Part shown: piece after piece, positions 48,308 through 57,315 of the stretch
Numbering within the stretch: the first letter of the stretch is position 1
Layout of the letters: every line of letters begins with the position of its first letter
NCBI RefSeq assembly: GCF_900099825.1
Contig: NZ_LT629693.1
Coordinates: forward strand, 6,769,001 to 6,833,000
Reading direction: 5' to 3'
Length of the DNA: 64,000 nt
Origin: Bradyrhizobium ottawaense
GTDB taxonomy: Bacteria; Pseudomonadota; Alphaproteobacteria; Rhizobiales; Xanthobacteraceae
Position numbers and translations under genes: made by a program
The notes under the pieces: model-generated
Told to the model about the DNA's origin: nothing
The model's database searches: none
The model's input: only the letters and a program-made list of their open reading frames with translations

Positions 48308-48970
48308 ATGACGAAGAAGCCATCCAAAATGGTCTCGCCAAAGCGGCCGGCCACTCAGCCTGCTTCCAATCGTGCCGAACGCGCGGCGGAGCGGCGGGGG
48401 GCCATCGTCGAAGCGGCGATGGACGAGTTCATCGCGCGCGGCTTTGCCGCGACGCGGCTCGACGACGTCGCCAAGCGCGCCGGCGTCGCCAAGGGCACGA
48501 TCTACCTGCACTTCAAGGACAAGGAATCGATGTTCGAGGAACTGATCCGGACCGCCATCGTGCCGCTGGTCATGAGCCTTGGCGCCGCGCCGCCGCGGCC
48601 CGATGCGACGGTGCGCGACATGGTGGAGGGCTTTGCCAAAACCTTCATCGAACAGGTGGCGACGACGCGGCGCGGCGACATCGTGCGGCTGATCGTGGCG
48701 GAGGGGCCGCGCTTTCCCGCCGTCGCCGATTTCTATTACCGCGAGGTGGTCTCGCGCGGCCTTGCCGGCATGCGCGCCATGATTGAGCTCGGTATCGCGA
48801 GGGGCGAAATCTCAAACAAGAACCTCGCGCGCTTCCCGCAGATCCTGGTGGCGCCCGCGCTGATCGCCGTGATCTGGCAAAGCCTTTTCAGCAAACACGC
48901 CCCACTGGACGCGATCGAGATGCTTCAGGTGCATCTCGACCTGGTTTTTGGCGAACGGAGGACGACATGA
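48308..48970 (+). CDS. TetR/AcrR family repressor of the adjacent efflux operon (CecR-like)
   Basis: The 220-residue protein has a basic N-terminal arm (residues 1-30), a TetR helix-turn-helix (RLDDVAKRAGVAKGTIYLHF, with KDKESMFEELI after it) and a C-terminal domain with the TetR C-terminal pattern RGDIVRLIVAEGPRFPAVADFY seen in efflux regulators such as CecR (YbiH). Its stop overlaps the HlyD-like gene (ATGA), so it is the first gene of the operon it presumably represses through the palindrome at 48280-48297. No ribosome-binding site precedes the ATG, consistent with a leaderless mRNA. Confidence 0.92.
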   Translation: MTKKPSKMVSPKRPATQPASNRAERAAERRGAIVEAAMDEFIARGFAATRLDDVAKRAGVAKGTIYLHFKDKESMFEELIRTAIVPLVMSLGAAPPRPDATVRDMVEGFAKTFIEQVATTRRGDIVRLIVAEGPRFPAVADFYYREVVSRGLAGMRAMIELGIARGEISNKNLARFPQILVAPALIAVIWQSLFSKHAPLDAIEMLQVHLDLVFGERRTT

Positions 48971-49752
48971 CCTCGTCGCAAGCGAGAGTGATCGTGAGCG
49001 CGCTGGCGCTGGCCGCCATGCTGGCGGGCTGCAACGAGCGCAGGGATCCCGGCTTTCAGGGCTGGGTCGAGGCCGACATGATCTTCGTCAGTCCCGACGA
49101 GTCCGGCCGCGTCACCAAGCTCAACGTGCGCGAGGGCGACGAGGTCAAGCCCGGCGCGCCGCTCTACACCGTCGACGATGATTTGCAGCAGGCCGATCTC
49201 AACCAGAACAACGCCACGTTGGCTAACGCGCAGCAAACCTACGACCGCGCCGCCTCGCTGAGCAAGACCGGCTCAGGCACCCAGGCCAATCTCGACTCCG
49301 CGGTCTCGGCGCTGCGCGTGGCGGAAGCCCGCGTCAACACCTCTCAGACCCGGCTGGCGCGGCGCAGCGGCTTTGCGCCGGTCGGCGGCACCATTCAGCA
49401 GATCTATTTCCGCGAAGGCGAGATGGTGGCGGCGCAGCGGCCGGTGGTGTCGATCATGCCGCCCGGCAACATGAAGCTGCGTTTCTTCGTGCCCGAGACC
49501 GAATTGCCGAAACTTGCGATCGGTGACGAGGTCAAGGTCAGCTGCGACAACTGTGCCGCCGATCTCACCGCAAAAATCTACTTCATCGCGACGACGGCCG
49601 AATATACCCCGCCGGTGATCTACAGCCTCGATGAGCGCAACAAGCTGGTCTATCTGATCCAGGCGCGGCCGAGCCGGCCGGACAGTTTGCGGGTCGGCCA
49701 GCCGATCAGCGTATTCTTCAATGCCCGTACACCAGTGGCGGACAAGCGATGA
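48967..49752 (+). CDS. HlyD-type periplasmic adaptor lipoprotein (YbhG-like)
   Basis: The 261-residue protein begins with a lipoprotein-like signal ending LAAMLAGC (Cys at about residue 19). It continues with a biotinyl-lipoyl-like half (GRVTKLNVREGDEVKPGAPLY), a coiled-coil hairpin (about residues 75-125, QADLNQNNATLANAQQTY region) and the second half GGTIQQIYFREGEMV. It bridges the ABC exporter encoded next to an outer-membrane channel. It overlaps both neighbours by four bases (ATGA), so the operon is translationally coupled. Confidence 0.92.
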   Translation: MTSSQARVIVSALALAAMLAGCNERRDPGFQGWVEADMIFVSPDESGRVTKLNVREGDEVKPGAPLYTVDDDLQQADLNQNNATLANAQQTYDRAASLSKTGSGTQANLDSAVSALRVAEARVNTSQTRLARRSGFAPVGGTIQQIYFREGEMVAAQRPVVSIMPPGNMKLRFFVPETELPKLAIGDEVKVSCDNCAADLTAKIYFIATTAEYTPPVIYSLDERNKLVYLIQARPSRPDSLRVGQPISVFFNARTPVADKR

Positions 49753-50693
49753 GTTCAGCGCCGTCATCAGCGCCCGACATCGCCATCGATGTCGCGGGCC
49801 TGTCGAAGTCGTTCAGCGGTCGCGAGGTCGTGCATGACCTGTCGATGCAGGTGAAGCGCGGCACCATCTACGGCTTCCTCGGCCCGAACGGTTCCGGCAA
49901 GACCACCACCATCCGCATGCTGTGCGGTCTGCTGACGCCGGATGCCGGCGATGGCACCTGCCTCGGCTATAACATCCGCCGCGACGCCGACAAGATCAAG
50001 CGCCAGGTCGGCTACATGACGCAGCGTTTCAGCCTGTATCAGGACCTCTCGGTGCGGGAGAATCTGGAATTCGTGGCGCGGCTTTACGGGCTGCGCAACG
50101 CCCGTGGCGCCGCGCGCGACATGATCAAGCGCATCGGCCTGACCGGCCGCGAGGAGCAACTGGCCGGCGAGCTCTCCGGCGGCTGGAAGCAAAGGTTGGC
50201 GCTCGGCGCCTGCACCTTGCCCAATCCGCAATTGCTGCTGCTGGACGAGCCGACCGCCGGCGTCGACCCCAAGGCGCGGCGCGATTTCTGGAACGAGATT
50301 CACGCGCTGGCCGCCGATGGGCTGACGGTGCTGGTCTCCACCCATTACATGGACGAAGCCGAACGCTGTCACGAGATCGCCTATATCGCGTATGGCCACC
50401 TCCTGGCGCATGGCACCGTGGATGAGGTGATCGCAAAATCGGCGCTGTCGACCTACACCGTCACCGGCGGCGATCTCAATGCACTTTCCGCCGAACTTAC
50501 CGGCAAGCCCGGCATCGACATGGTGGCGCCGTTCGGCACCAGCCTGCATGTCTCCGGCCGCGATAAATCCGCGCTCGAGGCCACCGTAGCGCCCTACCGC
50601 GACGGCAAGGGTTGGCACTTCCAGCATAGCGAGCCATCGCTGGAGGATGTGTTCATCGACCTGATGAGCCGCTCAAAGGACAATTTCCAATGA
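49749..50693 (+). CDS. ABC exporter ATPase (YbhF/YhiH-like, single domain)
   Basis: The 314-residue ATPase has Walker A GPNGSGKTTTIR (about residues 43-54), the Q-loop VGYMTQRFSLYQDLS, signature LSGGWKQRL, Walker B LLLLDEPTAGVD and the H-loop STHYMDEAERC. The FSLYQDL wording is typical of YbhF/YhiH drug exporters, but this protein has one nucleotide-binding domain where E. coli YbhF has two, so it should work as a dimer. It overlaps the permease gene by four bases. Confidence 0.93.
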   Translation: MSSAPSSAPDIAIDVAGLSKSFSGREVVHDLSMQVKRGTIYGFLGPNGSGKTTTIRMLCGLLTPDAGDGTCLGYNIRRDADKIKRQVGYMTQRFSLYQDLSVRENLEFVARLYGLRNARGAARDMIKRIGLTGREEQLAGELSGGWKQRLALGACTLPNPQLLLLDEPTAGVDPKARRDFWNEIHALAADGLTVLVSTHYMDEAERCHEIAYIAYGHLLAHGTVDEVIAKSALSTYTVTGGDLNALSAELTGKPGIDMVAPFGTSLHVSGRDKSALEATVAPYRDGKGWHFQHSEPSLEDVFIDLMSRSKDNFQ

Positions 50694-51856
50694 GCGCGAA
50701 CGAAGCCTATCGCCAGAGCCATGACGTCAAGGAGCCGCCGTTCGGCTTCTGGTGGCGCAGCTATGCGATGCTGATCAAGGAATTCATCCAGCTTCGCCGC
50801 GACCGGGTCTCGTTCGCGATGATCGTGATGCTGCCGGTGATGCAGCTCGTCCTGTTCGGCTTTGCAATCAATACCACGCCGCGCAATCTGCCGACCGCGG
50901 TATTGCTGCAGGAGGACAGCGACCTCGCGCGCTCGGTGCTGAAGGCGATCGAAAACACCGCCTATTTCCGTTTCACCCGCGAGGTCCATACCGTCGCCGA
51001 GTTCGACGATCTGCTGCAGTCGGGCAAGGTGCTGTTCGGCGTCGAAATCCCGCGCGGTTTTGAGCGTTCGGTGCGGCGCGGCGACAAGCCGGCGCTATTG
51101 GTCGCGGCCGACGCCACCGATCCGGTGGCGGCGGGTTCGGCGCTCGGCGCGCTTGGCGCCATCGTGCAGACCGCGCTCGAGCACGATCTGCATACCGGCG
51201 ATCCGCCGTCGATGCCGTTCGAGATCCGCACCCATGCCCGCTATAACCCGGCGGCCTCGTCGCGGCTCAACATCGTGCCCGGTCTGGTCGGCACCATCCT
51301 GACCATGACCATGCTGATCTTCACGGCGCTGTCGGTGACGCGCGAGATCGAGCGTGGCACCATGGAAAACCTGCTGTCGATGCCGATCAAGCCGGTCGAG
51401 GTGATGTTCGGCAAGATCGTGCCTTACGTGCTGGTCGGCTTCATCCAGGCGACGCTGATTGTCGGCATCGGGGTGCTGCTGTTCGGGGTGCCGATCCTGG
51501 GCAGCCTGTTCACGCTGGCGCTGCTGTCGACGCTGTTCATCACCACCAATCTGGCGATCGGCTACACCTTCTCGACCATCGTGCAGAACCAGCTGCAGGC
51601 GATGCAGCTGTCGATGATGTTCTTTTTGCCGAGTATTCTGTTGTCCGGCTTCATGTTTCCGTTCGCGGGCATGCCGGTCTGGGCGCAATATATCGGCGAG
51701 GGTCTGCCGCTGACGCACTACGTCCGCATCGTTCGCGCCATCATGCTCAAGGGCGCGACGCTCCAGAACTTGCAGTACGACACGATTGCACTCATTGCAC
51801 TGATGCTGTTGGCGATGACGATCGCCGTGACACGCTTCCGTCGCACGCTCGATTGA
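50690..51856 (+). CDS. ABC-2 type exporter permease (YbhS/YhhJ-like)
   Basis: The 388-residue protein has one N-terminal helix (about 36-55), a large periplasmic domain (about 60-200) and five C-terminal helices (about 205-385). The ABC-2 signature region is ALSVTREIERGTMENLLSMP, with LPSILLSGFMFPFAGMP before the last helices. It forms the pore for the ATPase encoded upstream. Substrates of the CecR/YbhGFSR family include some antibiotics and sodium; here none can be assigned. Only one permease gene is present, versus two (YbhS, YbhR) in E. coli. Confidence 0.92.
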   Translation: MSANEAYRQSHDVKEPPFGFWWRSYAMLIKEFIQLRRDRVSFAMIVMLPVMQLVLFGFAINTTPRNLPTAVLLQEDSDLARSVLKAIENTAYFRFTREVHTVAEFDDLLQSGKVLFGVEIPRGFERSVRRGDKPALLVAADATDPVAAGSALGALGAIVQTALEHDLHTGDPPSMPFEIRTHARYNPAASSRLNIVPGLVGTILTMTMLIFTALSVTREIERGTMENLLSMPIKPVEVMFGKIVPYVLVGFIQATLIVGIGVLLFGVPILGSLFTLALLSTLFITTNLAIGYTFSTIVQNQLQAMQLSMMFFLPSILLSGFMFPFAGMPVWAQYIGEGLPLTHYVRIVRAIMLKGATLQNLQYDTIALIALMLLAMTIAVTRFRRTLD

Positions 51857-51892
51857 TGCAGAATAGCGACTGAATATCTCGCCGTCATTCCG

Positions 51893-52007
51893 GGGCGATG
51901 CAAAGCATCGAACTGGGATGTGCTATTGCACATCTGAGAATCTCGAGATTCCCCGGGGTGCAATTGCACCCCTGAGGTCTGGTGCTGACGCACCGTCCCG
52001 GAATGAC
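51893..52007. repeat. GTCATTCCGGGG-family palindromic repeat
   Basis: GTCATTCCGGGGCG and CGTCCCGGAATGAC form the outer arms; inner stems include GTGCTATTGCAC and GGTGCAATTGCACC. It lies just before the cyclase gene and probably ends the efflux operon transcript as a hairpin (inferred). Confidence 0.75.
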
Positions 52008-52018
52008 AGGGAGTTGGA

Positions 52019-53326
52019 ATGCTGGGGTTGTGGGGAAACAAGACCGAAAGCTGGGCGGTATCCGCCGAGTTTCAGCACGCATTGATGCAGCAGGTGATGC
52101 GCACCGAGCTGATCCGGGTCAAGGCCCTGATCGGGACGACCGCGATTCTCGCGGTCCTGATTCTGATTCTTCACACAATAGACCCCTATGCGGTCGAACA
52201 TCTCTGGCATGGCCGTCTCAAGCCGAACGACCTTTACAGCATACTGATCCCGTTCATCCTGTTCGAGCTGTGGGTCCATGTCAGCATCAGCCGATATCTG
52301 AGGCTGGATCGCGACCTGCCCATCTATCGGCGCTATCTCGGCGCACTGATCGAAACCTCGATGCCGACGCTGGCGCTCGCGATGCACATCGACAGCATGG
52401 GACCGGTGGAGGCGCTCGGCTTCGTGGTGCCGCTGACCTATTTCATTTTCATCATTCTCTCGACCTTGCGGCTGGATTTCTGGCTCTCGACCTTTACCGG
52501 CTTCGTCGCGGCGGCCGAGTTGTTCTACATGGCGATGTTCTATCATCGTGCCGGCAGCGCCGATCCTGCGCCCGACCTCTACTATCACTCCGTGCGCAGC
52601 GTGATGGTGCTGATCTGCGGCATGCTGGCGGGCGCCGTGGCGGTGCAGTTGCGCCGGCAATTCGCGGCCAGCATCATGGCCGCGACCGCGCGCGACCGTG
52701 TCACCAACCTGTTCGGCCAGCACGTCTCGCCGCAGGTGGTGGCGCGGTTGATGGCGGAAGGCACCAGCACCGGGAGCGATATCCGCCGCGTCGCTGTCAT
52801 GTTCGTCGATTTCCGCAGCTTTACCACGGGCGCGCGGACGCGTTCGCCCCAGGAGGTGGTGGACCGGCTCGACGGCGCGTTCGCCGTGCTGGTGGATATC
52901 CTCGATCGCCACGGCGGCATCGTGAACAAGTTTTTGGGCGACGGCTTTCTGGCGCTGTTCGGCGCGCCGCTGGAGGCGCATGACGCGGCGCATCAGGCGG
53001 TTGCCGCGGCGCGCGAGATGCTGGAGGCGAACGAGCGGATCAACAAGGGTTCAGGCTGGCCGCTGCGCATGGGTATTGGTGTCCATTTCGGTGAGGTGGT
53101 CGCGGGCAATATCGGCTCGCCGCGGCGTAAGGAATATACCGTGATCGGCGATACCGTGAATTTCGCCGCGCGGCTCGAAGCGCTCAACAAGGATTTCAAT
53201 TCGCAGTTCCTGATCTCGCAAGCCGTTCACGACGCGCTGGGCGAGGAATGCCGTGACGCGGTTTCGCTCGGCGAGGTCACGGTCAGGGGCTATGACCAGC
53301 CGGTAAGCGTCTGGCGATTGGGATAG
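52019..53326 (+). CDS. Membrane-bound class III adenylate/guanylate cyclase
   Basis: The 435-residue protein has six predicted helices (about residues 38-57, 78-95, 115-135, 140-160, 162-180 and 195-212) followed by a class III cyclase domain (about 250-430). Metal-binding Asp residues lie in MFVDFRSFTT and NKFLGDGFLALFG; the substrate-specifying Lys is in NKFLGDG, and the transition-state Asn/Arg in YTVIGDTVNFAARLE. The Lys and the Asp in VIGDTVN favour ATP as substrate, so cAMP is the likely product. This layout is common in rhizobia. A stand-alone cNMP-binding protein lies 6 kb upstream. Confidence 0.92.
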   Translation: MLGLWGNKTESWAVSAEFQHALMQQVMRTELIRVKALIGTTAILAVLILILHTIDPYAVEHLWHGRLKPNDLYSILIPFILFELWVHVSISRYLRLDRDLPIYRRYLGALIETSMPTLALAMHIDSMGPVEALGFVVPLTYFIFIILSTLRLDFWLSTFTGFVAAAELFYMAMFYHRAGSADPAPDLYYHSVRSVMVLICGMLAGAVAVQLRRQFAASIMAATARDRVTNLFGQHVSPQVVARLMAEGTSTGSDIRRVAVMFVDFRSFTTGARTRSPQEVVDRLDGAFAVLVDILDRHGGIVNKFLGDGFLALFGAPLEAHDAAHQAVAAAREMLEANERINKGSGWPLRMGIGVHFGEVVAGNIGSPRRKEYTVIGDTVNFAARLEALNKDFNSQFLISQAVHDALGEECRDAVSLGEVTVRGYDQPVSVWRLG

Positions 53327-53456
53327 CGCGTCCTGTTCGCGACAACGCAGAGATCCTCGCCGCGCGATGCCGATTCGCTCAGAGCAATCGGCGCAATACT
53401 GTCGTTGACGAATTGAATCAGGGGATGTCTCTTCCGTGTCGAACCGGAGTATCGAC

Positions 53457-54371
53457 ATGCAGCGGCGTTACATCACCTGCGACGTCTTCACCGACCGCGC
53501 CTTTGGCGGCAATCCGCTCGCGGTGGTGCTCGACGCCGGCGGCCTTTCGACGGCGCAGATGCAGGCAATCGCCAGCGAGTTCAATTATTCGGAGACGACC
53601 TTCGTGCTGCCGCCTCAAGAGCCGGCTCATGATGCGCAGGTCCGAATCTTCACAGTGCGTTTAGAAATCCCGTTCGCCGGCCATCCCAATGTCGGCACTG
53701 CCTTCGTGCTGGCGAGATTGGCTGAAAAGCCGCCGGCGCGGCTGCTGTTCGAGGAAAAGGCCGGACTGGTGCCGGTGGAGATATTGACCGAGCAGGGCAA
53801 GGTCGTCAGCACCGAGCTGACCGCGCCGCAACCGCTGAAACGGCTGTCGCAGCTTAGCGCCGACCAGGCGGCCGCCTGCCTGTCGCTGTCGGCGGGCGAT
53901 GTGAAAACGGACCGGCACGCGCCGCAGATCGTTTCGGTCGGGCTGTCGTTCCTGGCGGTCGAACTCACCTCGCGCGAGGCGCTGCGACGCGCGCGGCCGG
54001 ATGCCCCGGCCTTTGCAAGGACCTTCCCATGCGACGGCAGCGACGCGGTCTATCTCTATACGCGCGACGTGCCGGCCGGCGAAAAGCCCTGCGATCTGCA
54101 GGCGCGGATGTTTCATCCCGGCGCCAGCGGATTGTCGGAAGACCCGGCGACCGGAAGTGCGACGGCCGCCGCCGCGGCGCTGCTCGCCGATCTCGATTCC
54201 ACGCGCGACGGTGAACTGAAGCTGACGATCGGGCAGGGCGTCGACATGGGGCGGCCAAGCCTGTTGAAGACGCGCGTGCGCAAGCAGAACGGCGCGATCG
54301 CTTCGATCCATGTCGGCGGCGGCTGCGTGCCGATGATGGAAGGGACGTTTTGGCTACAGGGCGAGGGGTGA
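53457..54371 (+). CDS. PhzF family isomerase/epimerase-like protein
   Basis: The 304-residue protein shows the PhzF (diaminopimelate epimerase-like fold) pattern: VFTDRAFGGNPLAVVLDA, the catalytic Glu in FNYSETTFV (about residue 46), IPFAGHPNVGTAFVL and, in the second half, GLSEDPATGSATAA with the phosphate/substrate-binding glycines. Family members isomerise small carboxylic acids; the substrate here is unknown. The ATG at 53457 is preceded by GGAG and starts MQRRYITCDVF as in homologues; a GTG at 53436 is less likely. Confidence 0.92.
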   Translation: MQRRYITCDVFTDRAFGGNPLAVVLDAGGLSTAQMQAIASEFNYSETTFVLPPQEPAHDAQVRIFTVRLEIPFAGHPNVGTAFVLARLAEKPPARLLFEEKAGLVPVEILTEQGKVVSTELTAPQPLKRLSQLSADQAAACLSLSAGDVKTDRHAPQIVSVGLSFLAVELTSREALRRARPDAPAFARTFPCDGSDAVYLYTRDVPAGEKPCDLQARMFHPGASGLSEDPATGSATAAAAALLADLDSTRDGELKLTIGQGVDMGRPSLLKTRVRKQNGAIASIHVGGGCVPMMEGTFWLQGEG

Positions 54372-54381
54372 GGCTTCCGCC

Positions 54382-54433
54382 GTCATTGCGAGTGAAACGA
54401 AGCAATCCATCTGGCAGCAAAGGAAGGATGGAT
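54382..54433. repeat. Half copy of the GTCATTGCGAGG repeat
   Basis: Only the left arm, GTCATTGCGAGTGAAACGAAGC and AATCCATC, is present, followed by a short AGGATGGAT. It ends at the stop codon of the DUF488 gene. The missing right arm suggests partial loss. Confidence 0.6.
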
Positions 54434-54894
54434 CACACCTGCGGCGCCACCAAATTCTCGATCTTCACGCCGTCGCGGTCCTCGATCACCTCGGCGATCC
54501 AGCGCCGGTGGCAATGGGCGTGGTCGCGCTCGTAGCAGAGAATGCAGACCGGACCCGACTGCTTCACCAGCGCGGAGAGTTCGTCGAGCTCCTCCCGCGC
54601 TTGCGGCGTCTTCAAATGTTTGGCGTAGATCTTGTGCAAGATATCGAATTGGCCGCTCCGGGCGGCGATGCGGCCATCCTTGGGTGTGCCGAGCCCGCGC
54701 AGATGCAGATACGATATACCGCGCTCGTCGAGGCCTGCCGCCAACTGGTTCTTGGAAAAGCCCGGCCGCCGCGACGATGCCACCGCCCGCACGTCGACCA
54801 ATAGCTTGACGCCTGCGTCTTGCAATTCGTCGAGCACCGCCTTGGCCGGCGTCTGCTCATAGCCGATGGTGAAGAGCTTCTTGGCTCGGGCCAT
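54433..54894 (-). CDS. DUF488 family protein
   Basis: The 153-residue product matches DUF488: LFTIGYEQTPAKAVLDEL, the LLVDVRAVASSRRPGFSK segment, YLHLRGLGTPKDGR and the C-terminal CILCYERDHAHCHRRWIAEVI with the conserved Cys-His cluster, suggesting metal or substrate binding. The function is unknown. It follows the DUF72 gene by 12 bp, a recurrent pairing in bacteria that hints at a shared pathway. Confidence 0.9.
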   Translation of the reverse strand: MARAKKLFTIGYEQTPAKAVLDELQDAGVKLLVDVRAVASSRRPGFSKNQLAAGLDERGISYLHLRGLGTPKDGRIAARSGQFDILHKIYAKHLKTPQAREELDELSALVKQSGPVCILCYERDHAHCHRRWIAEVIEDRDGVKIENLVAPQV

Positions 54895-54906
54895 GAGGCG
54901 CTCCGG

Positions 54907-55722
54907 TCACTTCACCCGTTCGATCAATTCCATCGCGCCGGCGGGCGCGCGGATCTTGCCCTCGTGGATCACGTAGGCGAACACGTCGCGCGGCGCCTTC
55001 TTCGGCTTGTTCGCGTCGACGCGCGGCAGGTCGTCAGGCTCGCCGCCGCCGGCCCAGGCCTGAAACCGCTTGGCCCAGGCGTCGAGCTGCTTCGGCGGAT
55101 AGCAGGTCTTGAGTTCGTCATTGCCCTTCTGCAGTCGCGCATAGACAAAGTCGCTGGCGACGTCGGCGATGGCCGGATACTTGCCATGTTCGGCAAACAC
55201 CACGGGCGTCTCGAATTGACGTATCAGCGCGATGAACTCCGGCACGGCGAAGCTGTCGTGCCGAACTTCCACCACATGGCGTAGCGCGCGGCCGTCGAGT
55301 TTGCGCGGCAGCAATTCGAGAAACTTGCCGAAATCGGCTCCGTCGAATTTCTTGGTCGGCGCGAATTGCCAGAGCACCGGACCGAGGCGGTCGCCGAGCT
55401 CGAGCACGCCGGAGTCGTAGAAGCGCTTCACCGAATCACCGGCCTCCGCCAGCACGCGGCGGTTGGTGGCGAAGCGCGGCCCCTTCACCGAAAACACGAA
55501 GCCATCGGGCACTTCGCGCGCCCATTTGCGAAAGCTCTCCGGCTTCTGCGAGCCGTAATAGGTGCCGTTGATCTCGATCGAGGTCAGCTTCGATGCGGCG
55601 TAGGACAATTCCTTCGCCTGCGTCAGCTTCTCCGGATAAAACACCCCGCGCCACGGCTCGAAAGTCCAGCCGCCGACGCCGATATAGATGTTGCCGCTGC
55701 TTGATTTCGGGGGCTTGCTCAC
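54907..55722 (-). CDS. DUF72 family TIM-barrel protein
   Basis: The 271-residue product shows the DUF72 pattern: IYIGVGGWTFEPWRGVFYPE, SIEINGTYYGSQKPESF, FVFSVKGPRFATNRR, LGPVLWQFAPTKKFD and, near the end, VFAYVIHEGKIRAPAGAMEL. The fold is a TIM barrel of unknown activity. It is the first gene of a two-gene unit with DUF488. Confidence 0.9.
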   Translation of the reverse strand: MSKPPKSSSGNIYIGVGGWTFEPWRGVFYPEKLTQAKELSYAASKLTSIEINGTYYGSQKPESFRKWAREVPDGFVFSVKGPRFATNRRVLAEAGDSVKRFYDSGVLELGDRLGPVLWQFAPTKKFDGADFGKFLELLPRKLDGRALRHVVEVRHDSFAVPEFIALIRQFETPVVFAEHGKYPAIADVASDFVYARLQKGNDELKTCYPPKQLDAWAKRFQAWAGGGEPDDLPRVDANKPKKAPRDVFAYVIHEGKIRAPAGAMELIERVK

Positions 55723-55836
55723 GGAGGGGGCTCATTGGGATCAAGAGGGAGGAGTGGACGATCTTAACCACATCGGCCCTGATTGACCAGTTTGTCGCAA
55801 ATCGTCTCGGTGCGCGGCAGTCTCGCTGCAAAAAAG

Positions 55837-55858
55837 AGGCCCCGGAAAACCGGAGCCT
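55837..55858 (-). terminator. Rho-independent terminator of the phasin gene
   Basis: On the minus strand AGGCTCCGG and CCGGGGCCT pair (one G-T pair) around TTTT and are followed by CTTTTTT. It lies about 40 bp beyond the phasin stop. Confidence 0.8.
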
Positions 55859-55897
55859 GTTGCTTGGAGCCATCGGAGGCAATTCCGTGTCTTGTGT

Positions 55898-56461
55898 TCA
55901 GGATTTGCCGTGCGTCTCCGGCGTCTTGCCGATGAGACCCCCGAACGGTTCGAAGGTTTGCCTGGCAAGCTTGCGGTGAAGTTCGCGGATCTTCTGCGAC
56001 TCGGCCACCGAGTTTTCGTAGGCCCGCTTCACGAATTCGGTTTGCACCTCCATCGCCTTGTCGAGCGAGCGGGCGCCGGTGAGCTGCTCGAAAAAGGACC
56101 CGAACTCCTCGAACGATTTCCGGGTGTAGTCGCGATAGGCATTGGCGAGGGTTTGCAGGCTGACGGGCGAGGCGTCGGCCGTGGCAGGTTCGGCCGGCGA
56201 GGCGGCATCAGTCGGCAAGGCGGCGTCGACCAAGACGGCATCAGGCTCAGCGACCATGGCTTCAGCGACGACGGCTTCAAGCGGTTCGCTGACGGCCGGC
56301 TGCAGATCCGCTTGGGGAACCTGCTCCTGTTCCCGCTCCGGGGTTTGCATCTGAACCGGTGCCGGGCTCTCCGCTGGATTCGATTTCTGGCGCCGCGCTT
56401 CCCCCTTCTTGTTGCGTCGCCCGGACCTGGCCGCCGGTTTGGTCTCGTCTGTACTCGACAT
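55898..56461 (-). CDS. Phasin family protein with long disordered N-terminus
   Basis: The 187-residue protein has a basic, then acidic/proline-rich low-complexity N-terminus (residues 1-100, with KPAARSGRRNKKGEARRQK) and a C-terminal phasin_2-like helical domain (LANAYRDYTRKSFEEFGSFF, ARSLDKAMEVQTEFVKRAYE and SQKIRELHRKLARQ). Phasins coat polyhydroxybutyrate granules; some family members have other envelope or DNA-linked roles. The basic N-terminus could bind DNA, as in PhaM-type proteins (inference). It has its own terminator. Confidence 0.85.
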   Translation of the reverse strand: MSSTDETKPAARSGRRNKKGEARRQKSNPAESPAPVQMQTPEREQEQVPQADLQPAVSEPLEAVVAEAMVAEPDAVLVDAALPTDAASPAEPATADASPVSLQTLANAYRDYTRKSFEEFGSFFEQLTGARSLDKAMEVQTEFVKRAYENSVAESQKIRELHRKLARQTFEPFGGLIGKTPETHGKS

Positions 56462-56677
56462 CTTGTTCCCCTATTCAATGTCAAACCAAAGGTTGAAGCT
56501 CCGCCACGTTTGCGCTGGAATCGCGGTTCTTGCTTGTCAGTTGAAGGGCACTCGCGTGATGACATTTGGGAGAACGGCATCCGCCGGGGCGGGACTGCAC
56601 ACAAATTATTGCTAGATTGCATCGGAAACGTTCAGAAGAGGCGCTGCAGTCATGAAATTGTTGCAAAGGGAGACGGT

Positions 56678-57037
56678 ATGCGTGCGATCATTCTGGCCTT
56701 GATGGTGGCGATGACGACATCATCAGCAATGGCCGATGAGACCGATGATGCGCATCGCCTGGCGGTGTCGGGGCGTGACGACTACTGGAACTGCCTTGCC
56801 CGGGAATTCCCGCGCGAGAGCAACAAGAGCCTGTCGGAACAGGATTTCGGCGCGCTGATCGCCAGCGCCTGTCCGTCCGAGCGGCAGAATTTCCGGGTCG
56901 CACTGGTGGATTTTCTCGGGCTGCAATTCCCGACCAACGAGGCCGGCGCCAACATGACCACCGCCAACAATGCCATCGCGCTGGCGCAAAAGGACATCGT
57001 GACGGCGTTTGCGCGGCGCAAGGCCGCGGCGAAGTAA
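56678..57037 (+). CDS. Small exported helical protein
   Basis: The 119-residue product has a signal peptide (MRAIILALMVAMTTSSAMA, cleaved before DETDDA) and a mature, helical domain with two cysteines (YWNCLAREF and IASACPSERQNFRV). No family is recognised. The ATG at 56678 is preceded by AAGGGAGA. A longer open frame on this strand from 55892 covers the antisense of the phasin gene and is rejected. Confidence 0.7.
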   Translation: MRAIILALMVAMTTSSAMADETDDAHRLAVSGRDDYWNCLAREFPRESNKSLSEQDFGALIASACPSERQNFRVALVDFLGLQFPTNEAGANMTTANNAIALAQKDIVTAFARRKAAAK

Positions 57038-57117
57038 CCATGGCGGGGCGGCCCTATTCCTCCCCACCGGCTTTCCGTGATATCAATCCGTCGGTCGGGC
57101 GTTGAGGATTGTCGGGT

Positions 57118-57315
57118 ATGAACTCTCAGTCGATAGCGGGTATTCTGGGCGCCATTATCGCGTCGATTGTGCTGGTGGTCGCGATCGCCTACGGGCCGAT
57201 CGGCCAGTTCGGCAAGCCCGCCAAACCGGCCGGCGTTCAGCCGGGGCAGGCAGCACCGGCTCCCGCAGCGCCGGCTCCCCGCGGGCCGGTGATCCGGGAA
57301 GTGCCCAATCAATAG
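57118..57315 (+). CDS. Small single-span membrane protein with Pro/Ala tail
   Basis: The 65-residue product has one transmembrane helix (about residues 6-26, IAGILGAIIASIVLVVAIA) followed by a periplasmic Ala/Pro/Gly-rich tail ending REVPNQ. No family is recognised. A TTG at 57109 in frame is an alternative start; GAGGA precedes both. It is 80 bp after the previous small exported protein on the same strand. Confidence 0.55.
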   Translation: MNSQSIAGILGAIIASIVLVVAIAYGPIGQFGKPAKPAGVQPGQAAPAPAAPAPRGPVIREVPNQ

